The notes beneath the pieces are model-generated. The model was not told the origin of the DNA. It searched no databases and was given only the letters and a program-made list of their open reading frames with translations. DNA of 35,736 bases, taken from the NCBI GenBank assembly GCA_944392105.1, contig CALXVM010000019.1, positions 1 through 35,736 on the forward strand, in the 5' to 3' direction. Source of the DNA: an uncultured Clostridia bacterium (lineage in GTDB: Bacteria; Bacillota; Clostridia; TANB77; CAG-508). The position numbers and the translations under genes were made by a program. This document shows, piece after piece, positions 1-9,442 of the stretch; the first letter of the stretch is position 1; the number at the start of each line of letters is the position of its first letter.

Positions 1-76
1 CTTTTTTATAGTTTTTCCTCTATCTTTTTATTGGTCTTCTCAAAGGTTTATTGTTTACTTTTCAATGTACTTTATT

Positions 77-128
77 TCCTCGACTGAGGACATTTTTTAT
101 TCTACCACATTTAATCATATAATGTCAA
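77..128 (-). promoter_or_regulatory. Leftward sigma-A promoter with early leader hairpin
   Basis: On the minus strand TTGACA (128-123) is followed after 18 bases by TAGAAT (104-99), which carries the extended TG one base upstream. The predicted transcript begins near 92 and almost at once contains a small hairpin, TCCTC/GAGGA with a GACT/AGTC loop (77-90). It must drive a gene to the left of the window, which is not visible here. Confidence 0.7.
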
Positions 129-247
129 CTATTTTTTTGAATTTTTTTATAATTTTTTCAAAGTATTTTTTTGTGTTTCCAAGTTTTAACATTAAAAGTA
201 TTGAAAGTGCTTTGTTATCAGTAGGTTTCAATAATTTCTAGGTTTAA

Positions 248-307
248 TTTTTTGCATTATTTTTTGTATTATTTTTTGTATTATTTTTTGCATTATTTTT
301 TTGTATT
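248..307. repeat. 12-bp tandem repeat, about five units
   Basis: Five consecutive units of the form TTTTTTGYATTA, the last one slightly degenerate. It lies in the long AT-rich stretch 1-589, which otherwise holds only the leftward promoter near 100 and the terminator near 490. No coding sequence is seen in this stretch. Confidence 0.75.
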
Positions 308-462
308 TAATTGTCTTATTTTTTTCAATCTTTAGATTATAATTTTCTATATAATTAATTTATTATACATTTACTATTATTAGCTATATAAAATCTCTTT
401 TTTAGATTCTACATTTGACTTTCCATATAATGCTTAATTACTTCTAGTTTAAATATTTTGAC

Positions 463-517
463 ATAAAAAATGAACCTTACTTATTAAACTTTTTTGTATA
501 ATAATTGGGGTTCACTT
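463..517 (-). terminator. Probable terminator of the exported-protein gene
   Basis: On the minus strand GTGAACC pairs with GGTTCAT, the long loop contains a further TTATTA/TAATAA pairing, and the stem is followed by a run of six T. It lies about 75 bases after the stop codon at 590. Confidence 0.55.
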
Positions 518-589
518 TATTTTTAGTGTGCTTTATATATTATTCATAAATAAATATATATTTTAATTTATTAACTTCTATTTTCAAAT

Positions 590-2008
590 TTAATTAACTG
601 TCGTCGTATCTATGCTTGACAATCTATTTAAAATTAATGTCGAATTCTGTTGAATATATGCAGTTATAAAAGGTGTTAGCTCTTCTATTGAATAATTATT
701 AAATATTATACTATTAGAATCAGTTAATTCTTGTATTTCTTCTACAGTTTCTGAAGCTAGTACTTCTACATCATATTGTAAATTAATTGTATTGTTTTCG
801 CCATTTTGTATTAAAACTTCATATGTATTTGTGTAACCTGTATCTGTTGTGTTTCCTAATTGTATCATAACATTAAGCTTTTGCCCTATGTCTAAAGTAT
901 TTGGTATTATTTCAAAATTATATACTACATTATCATTGTAATTTCCCTTTGATATTGTAACTTGACTTGTCAAATTTATATTTCCTATATCATCATATCT
1001 TTCTGTTAGTACTGTTACTGATTGTGCATTTTTTTCTGTATCTATAGTGATTTTTCCAATTGTAGATATATCTATAATTGTCTTTATAGGATTTCCTTTA
1101 TATGAATATACATCAACCGTTAATGTTGTATTAGCTATTGTTTCATCACTTTCTATTTTAGTTGTTAGATTTTCTATATTATTTGTAATAAGTGTAGTGT
1201 CTACATTTGAAGTTAAAGCATTTTGAAGTTTAGTTAGAATATTCATGCTAATTTCGTCAGATTTTGCTGTATTTAATAAATTAATTAGTAACTTCTTTAT
1301 TTCTTCTCCGTTAAGTGTAAGAGTATATTTATTTGCATTGCAACTTAAATTATTTACAGTAATGCTCTCTTTTCCTGCTTTTTGAAATTTCTCTTGTGGA
1401 ATACTATTCGTTATTGTATCTAAGTAAATAGATTGTAATTGCTCTTTTTCTTCTTCGCTTAAATTAAAAGCTCCCTTTAATACTTCAAAATCTATTTGTT
1501 CCGGAATGTTGTTTATCTCTTCTTCAGAAACTCCTATTTTTCTTGCATATTCCTTTAAATCAGAATTCCTAATTCCTACATAATTTGCTAAAACATCGTC
1601 ACATTTTATAGCATATACATCATTACATTCTATATATGAATATTTTAATATATCTTGTCCGGCATTTTGAAGAGCAATATCCGCATAATATCTTTCTGTA
1701 TTAGCATCCCTTCTTGCAGTTGTTTTTAGCGTGACATTTTGAGTAACTGTTCCTTGACTTATTGTTCCATTTATAGTGCCTGTAGAGTTATATGAATATG
1801 TGTTTCTGAAATCTTCTTGTGTTATTATGTTTTCATTTGATAAAGTATTAAACATTTCTATATTTTTAGACATTGCTTGTAAAAAAGCTTGTTGCCCATT
1901 TTTAAAGATATCTGTTGTAAAAAATAATATAGTAAATACAACTGCTATAGCAATTATTACTGCTGTAATTATTAAAGCAATAATTAGACCTTTTCTTTTT
2001 CTTTGCAT
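590..2008 (-). CDS. Membrane-anchored extracellular protein of unknown function
   Basis: This 472-residue protein is not recognised. Residues 1-8 are basic (MQRKRKGL) and are followed by one strongly hydrophobic segment (about 9-32), so it is probably anchored in the membrane with the remainder outside. The outer part is rich in Asn, Thr and Ile, with predicted beta-type character in the second half and few cysteines. An internal stretch around residues 165-200 resembles a Glu/Lys-rich helix. The ATG at 2008 is preceded by a strong GGAGG seven to eight bases upstream, which supports the start. It is the last leftward gene before a probable terminator at 463-517 and sits downstream of rlmB with a structured gap between them. 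It could be a solute-binding or cell-wall-associated protein, but nothing in the sequence decides this. Confidence 0.75.
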   Translation of the reverse strand: MQRKRKGLIIALIITAVIIAIAVVFTILFFTTDIFKNGQQAFLQAMSKNIEMFNTLSNENIITQEDFRNTYSYNSTGTINGTISQGTVTQNVTLKTTARRDANTERYYADIALQNAGQDILKYSYIECNDVYAIKCDDVLANYVGIRNSDLKEYARKIGVSEEEINNIPEQIDFEVLKGAFNLSEEEKEQLQSIYLDTITNSIPQEKFQKAGKESITVNNLSCNANKYTLTLNGEEIKKLLINLLNTAKSDEISMNILTKLQNALTSNVDTTLITNNIENLTTKIESDETIANTTLTVDVYSYKGNPIKTIIDISTIGKITIDTEKNAQSVTVLTERYDDIGNINLTSQVTISKGNYNDNVVYNFEIIPNTLDIGQKLNVMIQLGNTTDTGYTNTYEVLIQNGENNTINLQYDVEVLASETVEEIQELTDSNSIIFNNYSIEELTPFITAYIQQNSTLILNRLSSIDTTTVN

Positions 2009-2143
2009 ATCTATTCCTCCTTATTTTTACCATATTAGTACAAATATAAATTTATTTTATATCTTATAATATTTTTTGTAGTATTTCTTTTATTTTTTTA
2101 ACTCCAACTATAAACTAACACACTGTACAAAAAAATGCAATAA

Positions 2144-2173
2144 AAAAATGCGTATTTTATAATACACATTTTT
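2144..2173 (-). terminator. Terminator downstream of rlmB
   Basis: On the minus strand a 13-bp stem (one G-U pair, ATAA-type loop) joins AAAAATGTGTATT to AATACGCATTTTT and runs into further T-rich sequence. It probably ends the rlmB transcript after the palindromic element at 2191-2356. Confidence 0.6.
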
Positions 2174-2190
2174 GGTATTTTTACTATACA

Positions 2191-2356
2191 TAAAATTAAA
2201 GAGGTAACTTTTTTGTCCCTTGCTGGTCGCAACAACTTATTAACAAAATAAAAATGTAATTTTTATTTTGTTAGAAAGAAAGTTGCTCCAATCGCACTTC
2301 GCTTACGCTACGTTTGAGCGCTGCGCGGTACTACAAAAGTTACCTCTTTAATTTTA
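2191..2356. repeat. Long palindromic element, copy 1
   Basis: The outer arms (2191-2216 and 2333-2356) are perfectly complementary for about 22 bp, except for two extra T in the left arm. Inside is a second perfect 15-bp hairpin (TAACAAAATAAAAAT and its complement, about 2240-2273) and a GC-richer core (CCTTGCTG ... TTGCTCCA ... CGCTACG ... GCGCGGTA). The core is shared with the element at 15890-16120. It fills most of the 366-base gap 2009-2374. Read leftward, it follows the rlmB stop codon and would be transcribed as a large stem-loop. Confidence 0.7.
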
Positions 2357-2374
2357 ATAAATAATTCAAATAAA

Positions 2375-3127
2375 TTAATTCTTTTGCATTCTTTGTTTTG
2401 TTGCCTCATACATTACAATACCTGCTGAAACTGATGCATTAAGAGAAGTTATTTTTCCCTTCATAGGTATTTTAACTAAAAAGTCACAGTTTTCTTTTAC
2501 CAATCTGCTCATACCAAAGCCTTCACTTCCAATAACTATAGCTATTGGTCCTTTGTAACTTTCTTGATAGTAATATTTTGAAGCATCCATATCTGTGCCA
2601 CATACCCATACATCATTTTCTTTCAAGAATCTAATGGTTTCATTTATATTATTAACTCTTGCTATTTTCATGTATTGCACAGCTCCTGCAGATACTTTGT
2701 TTACTGTACTATTTACAGATGCTGCTCTTCTTTTAGGAATTATTATTCCATGAACTCCTGCTGTTTCTGCTGTTCTTATAATTGCACCTAAATTATGTGG
2801 GTCTTCAATACCATCTAGGATTAGAATAAAAGGTGGCTCATTTCTTTGTTTTGCAACATCTAATACATCTTCTACTTCACAGTAATTAAATGGTGGAACT
2901 ATTGCAATTACCCCTTGATTGTTTTGTGTTTGTGAAATTTGGTTTAGCTTATTTCTCTCTATCTCTGTTACTATAATCTTATTTTCTTTTGCCATCGCAA
3001 TTATCTTATTTATTGAACCATGTTTTTCACCTTTCGCAATTAAAATCTTGTTAACATCTCTTCCAGATTCTAATAATTCAATTACAGCATTTCTTCCCTC
3101 TATCTGATCTTGGTATTCTTCATTCAT
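2375..3127 (-). CDS. rlmB: 23S rRNA 2'-O-methyltransferase RlmB (TrmH/SpoU family)
   Basis: RlmB methylates the ribose of a conserved guanosine in the peptidyl-transferase region of 23S rRNA, using S-adenosylmethionine. The 250-residue length is usual for the family. The N-terminal substrate-binding domain begins with the typical 'IEGRNAVIELLE' segment (about residues 9-20). The C-terminal knotted methyltransferase domain shows all three SpoU motifs: NLGAIIRTAE (about 112-121), IVIGSEGFGMS (about 197-207) and SLNASVSAGIVMYE (about 228-241). The start ATG at 3127 has a GGAG site upstream. It lies downstream of lepA and typA in the same direction, consistent with a translation-related transcription unit. 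A tRNA Gm methyltransferase of the TrmH type is the main alternative, but the N-terminal domain favours RlmB. Confidence 0.93.
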   Translation of the reverse strand: MNEEYQDQIEGRNAVIELLESGRDVNKILIAKGEKHGSINKIIAMAKENKIIVTEIERNKLNQISQTQNNQGVIAIVPPFNYCEVEDVLDVAKQRNEPPFILILDGIEDPHNLGAIIRTAETAGVHGIIIPKRRAASVNSTVNKVSAGAVQYMKIARVNNINETIRFLKENDVWVCGTDMDASKYYYQESYKGPIAIVIGSEGFGMSRLVKENCDFLVKIPMKGKITSLNASVSAGIVMYEATKQRMQKN

Positions 3128-3262
3128 AAAAACACTCCTCTTTTCAATGTTTTTTATGTATTATTTGCTAAATTTAATCATTAGTGTATATTTTATATTC
3201 TTATTATGTTTTAATACCTATTTTTCTAATTTAATTCCTGTCTTTAAAATCTATTATAATTA

Positions 3263-5081
3263 TTACTTTTCATCATCTAATTTTAATACTGCTAAAAATG
3301 CCTCTTGTGGAATTTCTACATTTCCTATTTGTCTCATTTTTTTCTTTCCACGTTTTTGTTTTTCTAATAGCTTTTTCTTTCTTGTAATGTCTCCACCATA
3401 GCATTTAGCCAGTACGTCTTTTCTCATGGCTGATATTGTTTCTCTTGCTATTACTTTTCCTCCAATTACAGCTTGAAGTGGTATAATAAATAGTTGTCTT
3501 GGTATAACCTCTTTTAGTTTTTCTATCATTTTTCTGCCACGTTCATAGCTATTACTTTTATGTACAATAAATGATAATGCATCTACACTTTCTCCGTTTA
3601 CCCAAATATCTAATTTAACTAAATCTGAACGCTTATATTCTTTAAATTCGTAGTCAAATGAAGCATAACCTTTTGTCTTAGATTTTAAAGTATCAAAAAA
3701 GTCATAAATTATTTCATTTAATGGCATTTCATATATTAAAGTAACTCTATCTGCATCTAAGTATTTCATATTTATGTATGAGCCACGTCTATTTTGACAT
3801 ACTTCCATAATTCCGCCAACAAACTCTTTTGGTGTTAGTATTTCTGCTGTCACCATTGGTTCTTCCATATATGATATTTCATTTTGTGGTGGTAAGTCTG
3901 ATGGATTATATAATTCTACCATTTCTCCATTAGTTTTATGAACTCTATATATAACAGATGGAGACGTTGTAATTAAGCTTAAGTCAAATTCTCTATCTAG
4001 TCTTTCTTCTATTATTTCTAAATGTAGTAACCCTAAAAATCCACATCTAAAGCCAAATCCTAGTGCACCTGAAGATTCTGGCTCGTATTCTAATGCTGCA
4101 TCATTTAATTTTAGTTTTTCTAATGCTACTTTTAAGTTTTCATAGTCACTACCATCTACAGGATAAATTCCACAGTAAACCATTGGATTTACTTTTTTGT
4201 ATCCTGGCAAAGGCTCTTTTGCTGGATTTTCTACAAGAGTAATTGTATCTCCAACTCTAATGTCTGAAAGACTTTTTATACTAGCTGCTATATAGCCAAC
4301 TTCACCCGCTTCTAAGCAGTCAGAAGACTCATATTTTCCAGGCTCAAAATATCCAACTTCTGTTACAGTAAACTTCTTCTTAGATGCCATAAGCATTATT
4401 TCTTGTCCAACTTTTATTGTTCCATCTTTTACTCTAACATAAGCAATTGCACCTTTATAATCATTATATATTGAATCAAATATTAAGCATTTAAGTGGTG
4501 CATTTTCATCACCTGTTGGTGCTGGAATATCTGTTACAATTCTTTCTAAAACTTCATCTACATTTAAGCCAGTTTTTGCAGAGATACATGGTGCATCTTC
4601 TGCTGGTATACCTATAATATCTTCTATTTGTTTTTTTACTTCATCTGGTCTTGCATTTGGTAAATCTACTTTATTTATTACAGGTAAGATTTCCAAGTTA
4701 TTGTCTATAGCTAAATACACATTTGCAAGAGTTTGTGCTTCCACTCCTTGGCTTGCATCAACAACAAGAATAGCACCATCACATGCAGCTAAGCTTCTAG
4801 AAACTTCATAATTAAAGTCAACATGTCCTGGGGTATCTATTAAATTAAGCTCATAAGTGTTTCCATCTTTTGCTTTGTATTTCATCCTAACTGCTTGTGA
4901 CTTAATAGTAATACCACGTTCTCTTTCTATGTCCATGTTATCCAAAACTTGTGACTCCATCTCACGTTTTGAAAGCACACCTGTCATCTCTATAAGTCTA
5001 TCTGCTAAAGTAGACTTTCCATGGTCTATATGTGCAATAATACTAAAATTTCTAATAAATTTCTTTCTATCTTCTCCGCAT
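3263..5081 (-). CDS. lepA: Elongation factor 4 (LepA), 5' end out of frame
   Basis: LepA is a ribosome-bound GTPase that back-translocates or remodels stalled and initiating ribosomes. The reading frame carries [20 protein letters not shown] and the LepA-specific C-terminal domain ending near '[13 protein letters not shown]'. The essential P-loop (AHIDHGKST) lies upstream of the first in-frame ATG (4987), so a protein starting there could not bind GTP. Reading upstream in the same frame gives [19 protein letters not shown], as expected for the family. That frame stays open to about 5110 with no ATG, GTG or TTG. A good ribosome site (AAAGGAG, 5093-5087) and ATG (5081-5079) exist, but that ATG reads four codons and stops at TAG. 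One base too many near the GG at 5077-5076 would explain this. The coordinates given run from that ATG. Frameshift, sequence error, or a non-ATG start (ATA or ATT) are all possible. Confidence 0.88.
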
Positions 5082-5097
5082 ATTTTCTCCTTTAAAT

Positions 5098-5125
5098 AGA
5101 GCCAAAGGTTTTACCCTTTGGTTCT
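5098..5125 (-). promoter_or_regulatory. Hairpin between typA and lepA
   Basis: An 11-position stem with one mismatch (AGAACCAAAGG pairing with CCTTTGGCTCT, loop GTAAAA) sits between the typA stop and the lepA ribosome site. No T run follows, so it is more likely an RNA-processing or weak attenuating hairpin than a full terminator. Confidence 0.5.
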
Positions 5126-5129
5126 TATT

Positions 5130-6953
5130 TTAATCAGCTTGTGCACTTCTTCTTGCTTGTCTTTCTCTTGTTTTTGTGTCTAATATTTTCTTTCTTAATC
5201 TTATATTTTTTGGTGTTACCTCTACAAGCTCGTCTTCTGCTATAAACTCAATAGCTTGCTCTAATGACATTTGAATTGGTGGAACTAATCTTAATGCATC
5301 ATCTGAACCTGAAGCTCTTGTATTTGTTAAGTGTTTTTCTTTACATACATTTATTGCTATATCTTCGTTTCTTGAATTTATACCAACAATCATACCTTCA
5401 TAGACTTCTACCCCAGGTCCTATAAATAGTTCTCCTCTTTCTTGAGCATTATACAAACCATATGTAATAGAAGTTCCTTGCTCAAATGCAACTAAAACTC
5501 CTCTTGTTCTTGAGGCAATATTCCCTTCATAAGGTGCATAAGAATCAAATATGTTGTTCATTGTTCCTTCACCTTTTGTATCTGTTAAGAACTCTGTTCT
5601 ATATCCAATTAATCCTCTTGCTGGAATTTTAAATTCTATTTTTGTATGTCCTGCTTCTGCTGGTTCCATATTAACCATTTCAGCTTTTCTTCTACCTAAT
5701 TTTTCTATAACATTTCCTATGCAATCATCTGGTACATTTACTACTAGTCTTTCTATAGGTTCACATTTTACGCCATCTATTTCTTTAAAGATAACTTTTG
5801 GTCTAGAAACTAAAAGCTCAAAGCCCTCTCTTCTCATTGTTTCGATTAATACTGATAAATGTAATTCTCCACGTCCGCATACTTCAAAGCTGTCTGCTGA
5901 GTCTGTTTCTTTAACTCTTAAGCTTACATTTCTTTCTAGCTCTTTAAATAATCTATCTCTTATATGTCTTGATGTAACAAATTCTCCTTCTCTTCCTGCA
6001 AATGGTCCATTATTTACGCTAAATGTCATAGAAACTGTTGGTTCGTCTATATCAACAAAGTCTATTTTTTCTGGATGCTCTAAATCGCAAATTGTATCTC
6101 CTATGTTAATATCACTTATACCTGATAAACAAACAATATCTCCAGCTTTTACTTCGTCAGTTTCTGTTCTTTTTAGTCCTTCATAAGTAAATAATTTAGC
6201 AATTTTTCCTTGTTCGTTTTTTTCTTTTTTGCAAATTGCAACTGGCATGCTAGCTTTTATAGTTCCTCTTTCAACTCTTCCTACTGCAAGTCTTCCTAAA
6301 TAATCATCATAATCTATGTTTGAAACTAACATTTGCATAGTTCCATCTATTTCACATGCTGGTGGGTCTATATATTTTATAATTGTATCAAAGATGCATG
6401 TAATATTGTCAGATTCGTCTTCTAAATGCATTTTAGCAATTCCATTTTTAGCAGATGCATATATAACAGGGAAGTCTAATTGCTCATCTGTTGCATTTAA
6501 TTCTATAAATAACTCTAAAACTTGGTCAACAACTTTAAGTGGGTTTGCTCCTGGTCTATCTATTTTATTTATTACAACTATTGGTTTTAAGTTTAATGCT
6601 AGAGATTTTTTTAATACTTCTCTTGTTTGAGGCATTGGTCCTTCAAAAGCGTCAACTAATAAAAGTACACCGTCTACCATTTTAAGTACACGTTCTACTT
6701 CTCCACCAAAGTCAGCATGCCCTGGAGTGTCTACTATATTTATTTTTACTCCATTATACATAACTGATGTATTCTTAGAAAGTATTGTTATTCCTCTTTC
6801 TTTTTCTATATCTCCTGAGTCCATTATTCTTTCTGCTACTTGCTCATTTTCTCTAAATACATGGCTTTGTCTTAAAAGTGCATCTACTAATGTTGTTTTA
6901 CCATGATCTACGTGTGCAATTATTGCTATGTTTCTTATGTTTTGATTGTTCAT
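5130..6953 (-). CDS. typA: Ribosome-associated GTPase TypA/BipA
   Basis: TypA (BipA) is a translational GTPase related to EF-G and LepA that helps 50S assembly, particularly in stress and cold. The sequence has the P-loop AHVDHGKTT near residues 13-21, the switch region [30 protein letters not shown] and the C-terminal BipA-specific domain ending in a basic tail. Its length of about 607 residues is normal. A GTG start at 6968 is possible, but the ATG at 6953 fits better: AAGGGA lies six bases before it and the protein then begins [14 protein letters not shown], as in relatives. The gene has its own consensus promoter inside the end of plsC and a roughly 120-base structured leader. lepA follows after a 48-base gap, so the two are probably co-transcribed. 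Confidence 0.95.
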   Translation of the reverse strand: MNNQNIRNIAIIAHVDHGKTTLVDALLRQSHVFRENEQVAERIMDSGDIEKERGITILSKNTSVMYNGVKINIVDTPGHADFGGEVERVLKMVDGVLLLVDAFEGPMPQTREVLKKSLALNLKPIVVINKIDRPGANPLKVVDQVLELFIELNATDEQLDFPVIYASAKNGIAKMHLEDESDNITCIFDTIIKYIDPPACEIDGTMQMLVSNIDYDDYLGRLAVGRVERGTIKASMPVAICKKEKNEQGKIAKLFTYEGLKRTETDEVKAGDIVCLSGISDINIGDTICDLEHPEKIDFVDIDEPTVSMTFSVNNGPFAGREGEFVTSRHIRDRLFKELERNVSLRVKETDSADSFEVCGRGELHLSVLIETMRREGFELLVSRPKVIFKEIDGVKCEPIERLVVNVPDDCIGNVIEKLGRRKAEMVNMEPAEAGHTKIEFKIPARGLIGYRTEFLTDTKGEGTMNNIFDSYAPYEGNIASRTRGVLVAFEQGTSITYGLYNAQERGELFIGPGVEVYEGMIVGINSRNEDIAINVCKEKHLTNTRASGSDDALRLVPPIQMSLEQAIEFIAEDELVEVTPKNIRLRKKILDTKTRERQARRSAQAD

Positions 6954-6990
6954 CTTATTTCCCTTCACTTTCTCTTTTCTAATTTTAAGA

Positions 6991-7070
6991 GTACAATAAT
7001 ATACTTTTATTATTTCTAAAGAAAGTATATTATTGTACCCTTAATCCGTTTACTTTAAAAGTACAATAAA
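6991..7070 (-). promoter_or_regulatory. typA leader with alternative hairpins
   Basis: Three segments of the leader can pair in two ways. The middle segment (7038-7022) is perfectly complementary over 17 bp to the later one (7007-6991). Its first nine bases (GTACAATAA, 7038-7030) also match the earliest segment (TTATTGTAC, 7069-7061). The earliest segment lies at the predicted transcript start. No strong T run follows the second hairpin, so control of translation or RNA stability is as likely as termination. Confidence 0.55.
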
Positions 7071-7081
7071 TTAACATTATA

Positions 7082-7110
7082 ATTATACTCTAACAATATT
7101 ACTTTGTCAA
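7082..7110 (-). promoter_or_regulatory. Consensus promoter for typA
   Basis: TTGACA (7110-7105), a 17-base spacer and TATAAT (7087-7082) on the minus strand match the sigma-A consensus exactly. The -35 box is formed by the last sense codons of plsC. Confidence 0.85.
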
Positions 7111-7677
7111 CATAATTATGTTATCCATTATCTCTTTACTTACTTCGTCTAATACATCTTTTTCTGGTTTTGCAGTTTTATATTTGCTAAAGTCTATTGG
7201 CTTTCCATAAGTAATTGTAACTTTATGTCTAAACTTAAATTCACCTTTTATTCCAATTGGTATAACTGGCGTACCTGTTTTTAATGCTAAAAATGCTGCA
7301 CCATTTTGTGCCTTTCCGTTTTTCTCCATGCCATTTCTTGTTCCCTCTGGAAAAATCATTAGCATTTCACCATCTTTTAATACTCGTAGTGAAAATTTAA
7401 TAGAGTCTAAATCCTTCTTTCCTCTTTTTACAGGGAACACCCAGCATTTTTTTGCAAGCCATTTTACAAAACCATTTACAAAAAGCTCTTCTTTAGCCAT
7501 TACATACATCGGTCTTTTTATAGCTGTAACAACTAATGGTGGATCCCAATTTGATGTATGGTTTGCACATAATATATATGCTCCTTCTCTTGGAACATTT
7601 TCTTTTCCTATAACTTTTAAATTAAAATATATTCTACACCATAAATGCACTAAAAATGCTACTATTTTCCTTACCAT
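7099..7677 (-). CDS. plsC: 1-acyl-sn-glycerol-3-phosphate acyltransferase (PlsC family)
   Basis: The enzyme transfers an acyl group to lysophosphatidate to make phosphatidate, the precursor of membrane phospholipids, at the inner face of the membrane. The 192-residue sequence carries the catalytic NHxxxxD motif (NHTSNWD, residues 39-45) and the substrate-binding FPEGTRNG motif (109-116). A hydrophobic N-terminal segment could attach it to the membrane. The ATG at 7677 follows a TTAGGAG site. It lies directly downstream of cmk, a common pairing in Clostridia. Its final codons double as the -35 element of the typA promoter. Other acyltransferases of the same fold cannot be excluded, but length, motifs and context all fit PlsC. 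Confidence 0.9.
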   Translation of the reverse strand: MVRKIVAFLVHLWCRIYFNLKVIGKENVPREGAYILCANHTSNWDPPLVVTAIKRPMYVMAKEELFVNGFVKWLAKKCWVFPVKRGKKDLDSIKFSLRVLKDGEMLMIFPEGTRNGMEKNGKAQNGAAFLALKTGTPVIPIGIKGEFKFRHKVTITYGKPIDFSKYKTAKPEKDVLDEVSKEIMDNIIMLTK

Positions 7678-7817
7678 AAAAATCTCCTAACTGTTTTTTA
7701 TTTGAATTTATACTTTCACTATTATTTTAAATTTTGTTAGTATTACTTATTTAATATTTTTTTACTTTTACTTAGATGTTATTAAAAAACTTATAACAAT
7801 TTCTTATATTTAAAATG

Positions 7818-8492
7818 TTAAAGTATACTTATTTTGTTCTTTATAATTTTCTCTACCTTTTCTTTTACTTCTTCTATAGATAATTTAGTTGTATCTACAA
7901 CAACTGCATCTTCTGCAACTTTTAAAGCTCCCATTGGCTTATGCATGTCATTATAATCTCTTTTTTTCATATCTTCTAAAACTTCTTCAAAAGTTGTTTC
8001 TATTCCCTTTTCAACATTTTCCTTATATCTTCTTCTTGCGCGTTCTTCTACATCTGCATCTAAATAAATTTTTACATCAGCATTAGGAAATACGTAAGTT
8101 GTAATGTCTCTTCCTTCCATAATTACATTTTTTCCTTCTGCCATTTTTCTTTGTAGCTCTACCATTTTTATTCTAACTTCTATTATGCTTGATACAGGAG
8201 ACACAAATTTAGTTACTCTATTACTTCTTATCTCGCTTGTAACATCTTTTCCATTTAGAAATACTATTTCTTTATCATTTTCTTGAATTAAATCTATATT
8301 TACTTTATCCAATAGCTCTTTTATTTTTTCCATATCGTCTAGTGCTACATTGTTGTCTAACATATATAAAGCAAACGCTCTATACATTGCACCTGTATCT
8401 ATTTGACTCAAGTTCAAATCTTTTGCTACTAAGTTTGTAATAGTTCCCTTTCCAGTACCCGCTGGTCCGTCTATACCTACAATAAATGACAT
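7818..8492 (-). CDS. cmk: Cytidylate kinase
   Basis: Cmk phosphorylates CMP and dCMP with ATP in the cytosol, feeding CTP and dCTP pools. The 224-residue protein has the P-loop GPAGTGKG (residues 9-16), the DTGAMYRA segment of the NMP-binding region, EGRDITTYVFPNADVKIYL and the arginine-rich lid (EERARRRY). All are normal for the bacterial family. The ATG at 8492 is preceded by AAAGGAG. It starts 28 bases after the Asp23-like gene and is followed by plsC, so the three probably form one operon driven from the promoter at 9443-9471. Confidence 0.95.
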   Translation of the reverse strand: MSFIVGIDGPAGTGKGTITNLVAKDLNLSQIDTGAMYRAFALYMLDNNVALDDMEKIKELLDKVNIDLIQENDKEIVFLNGKDVTSEIRSNRVTKFVSPVSSIIEVRIKMVELQRKMAEGKNVIMEGRDITTYVFPNADVKIYLDADVEERARRRYKENVEKGIETTFEEVLEDMKKRDYNDMHKPMGALKVAEDAVVVDTTKLSIEEVKEKVEKIIKNKISIL

Positions 8493-8520
8493 TTTGTTTC
8501 TCCTTTCGTTAGCTACTTTA

Positions 8521-9411
8521 TTACTTATTCTCTAAATTTTCTGGCATATGTATACCTTTTGCCACAATAGTTATTTTTTGTACATTCATAGTTGTTAAAT
8601 TTTCTACCTCTTTTTTATATTTCTCTTTAAACTCTCTAAGTACACTTCCTATATTATAACCGTAATTTACTACTACTTCTAAGTAAATATCTGGCCCTTC
8701 GGGATAGCTTTCTACTCTTGTCCTCGATAGCTTATATATTCCTTCTGCTTTTTTTGCTAAATATTCTGCAATTTGTCTGAATACTGTATCTGAAATAGTG
8801 AAATTGCCCAAATAACTAAAAGTTGGTCTTATAATTGATTTTTCTGAAATATATGGGTCATTTCCTTTTCCCTTAAATTTGAATATTTGCAAAGGGTCTA
8901 ATATGTAACCAGAAAAGTCTTTCTTTATTTCAAATGTTGGTACTGGGATTACGTGCTTACCTTGTGTAGTTCTTATCATTTTGGCAGTCTTCATCTCTTC
9001 TTCTGTTGCAACTTCGTTTATATAAATTCTTTTCATAGGTCTTGGAAGTCCTAAGTTGTCTGTTATTTTATCTATCATTCCATCTGATGTTCCCAAGATT
9101 AGTATAGACTCTGGTTTATATTTTTTTATAGCTTTTTTCATTTCGTTTTTTTCTTGCTCATTTATAAATATAGCCCTTTTTACTGTTTCTACTTTTGTAG
9201 GTGCTTTTTTTGCAGAGCTTCCTGCAATAATATCGTTGTCCCTAATTAATATTCCATCATCTATTATATAATTTATATTATATTCATTTGCTACCATTTG
9301 AGCTCTATAGCTTTTTCCTGTTCCAGATGGTCCAACAAATGCATATACTTTTATATCTTGCATTGGATTAAATAAATTTTGATTAAATATGTTTGGATTA
9401 AACAAATTCAT
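8521..9411 (-). CDS. P-loop ATPase-like protein with C-terminal Asp23/Gls24-type domain
   Basis: The 296-residue protein starts with a short Asn/Phe-rich repeat (NLFNPNIFNQNLFNP). A P-loop GPSGTGKS follows at residues 27-34 and a nucleotide-kinase-like core runs to about 120. The last 90 residues (about 200-290) match the pattern of the Asp23/Gls24 envelope-stress family: an alternating beta segment 'DIYLEVVVNYGYNIGSVL', an amphipathic helix and a final 'VQKITIVAKGI' strand. Asp23 proteins normally lack an ATPase domain, so this is a two-domain arrangement. What it acts on is unknown. The ATG at 9411 follows AAGGAG, although ATG at codon 17 is also possible. It heads the operon with cmk and plsC, so a link to envelope lipid synthesis or nucleotide supply is conceivable but is inference. 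Confidence 0.75.
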   Translation of the reverse strand: MNLFNPNIFNQNLFNPMQDIKVYAFVGPSGTGKSYRAQMVANEYNINYIIDDGILIRDNDIIAGSSAKKAPTKVETVKRAIFINEQEKNEMKKAIKKYKPESILILGTSDGMIDKITDNLGLPRPMKRIYINEVATEEEMKTAKMIRTTQGKHVIPVPTFEIKKDFSGYILDPLQIFKFKGKGNDPYISEKSIIRPTFSYLGNFTISDTVFRQIAEYLAKKAEGIYKLSRTRVESYPEGPDIYLEVVVNYGYNIGSVLREFKEKYKKEVENLTTMNVQKITIVAKGIHMPENLENK

Positions 9412-9442
9412 CTTGCATTTCTCCTTATAAATAACTTAGTAA

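Noticed and set aside
5551..6186. 211-codon open frame on the plus strand opposite typA
   Set aside because: It is a shadow of a well-supported gene: no ribosome site, Ser/Pro/Phe-rich composition from reversed codons, no family resemblance.
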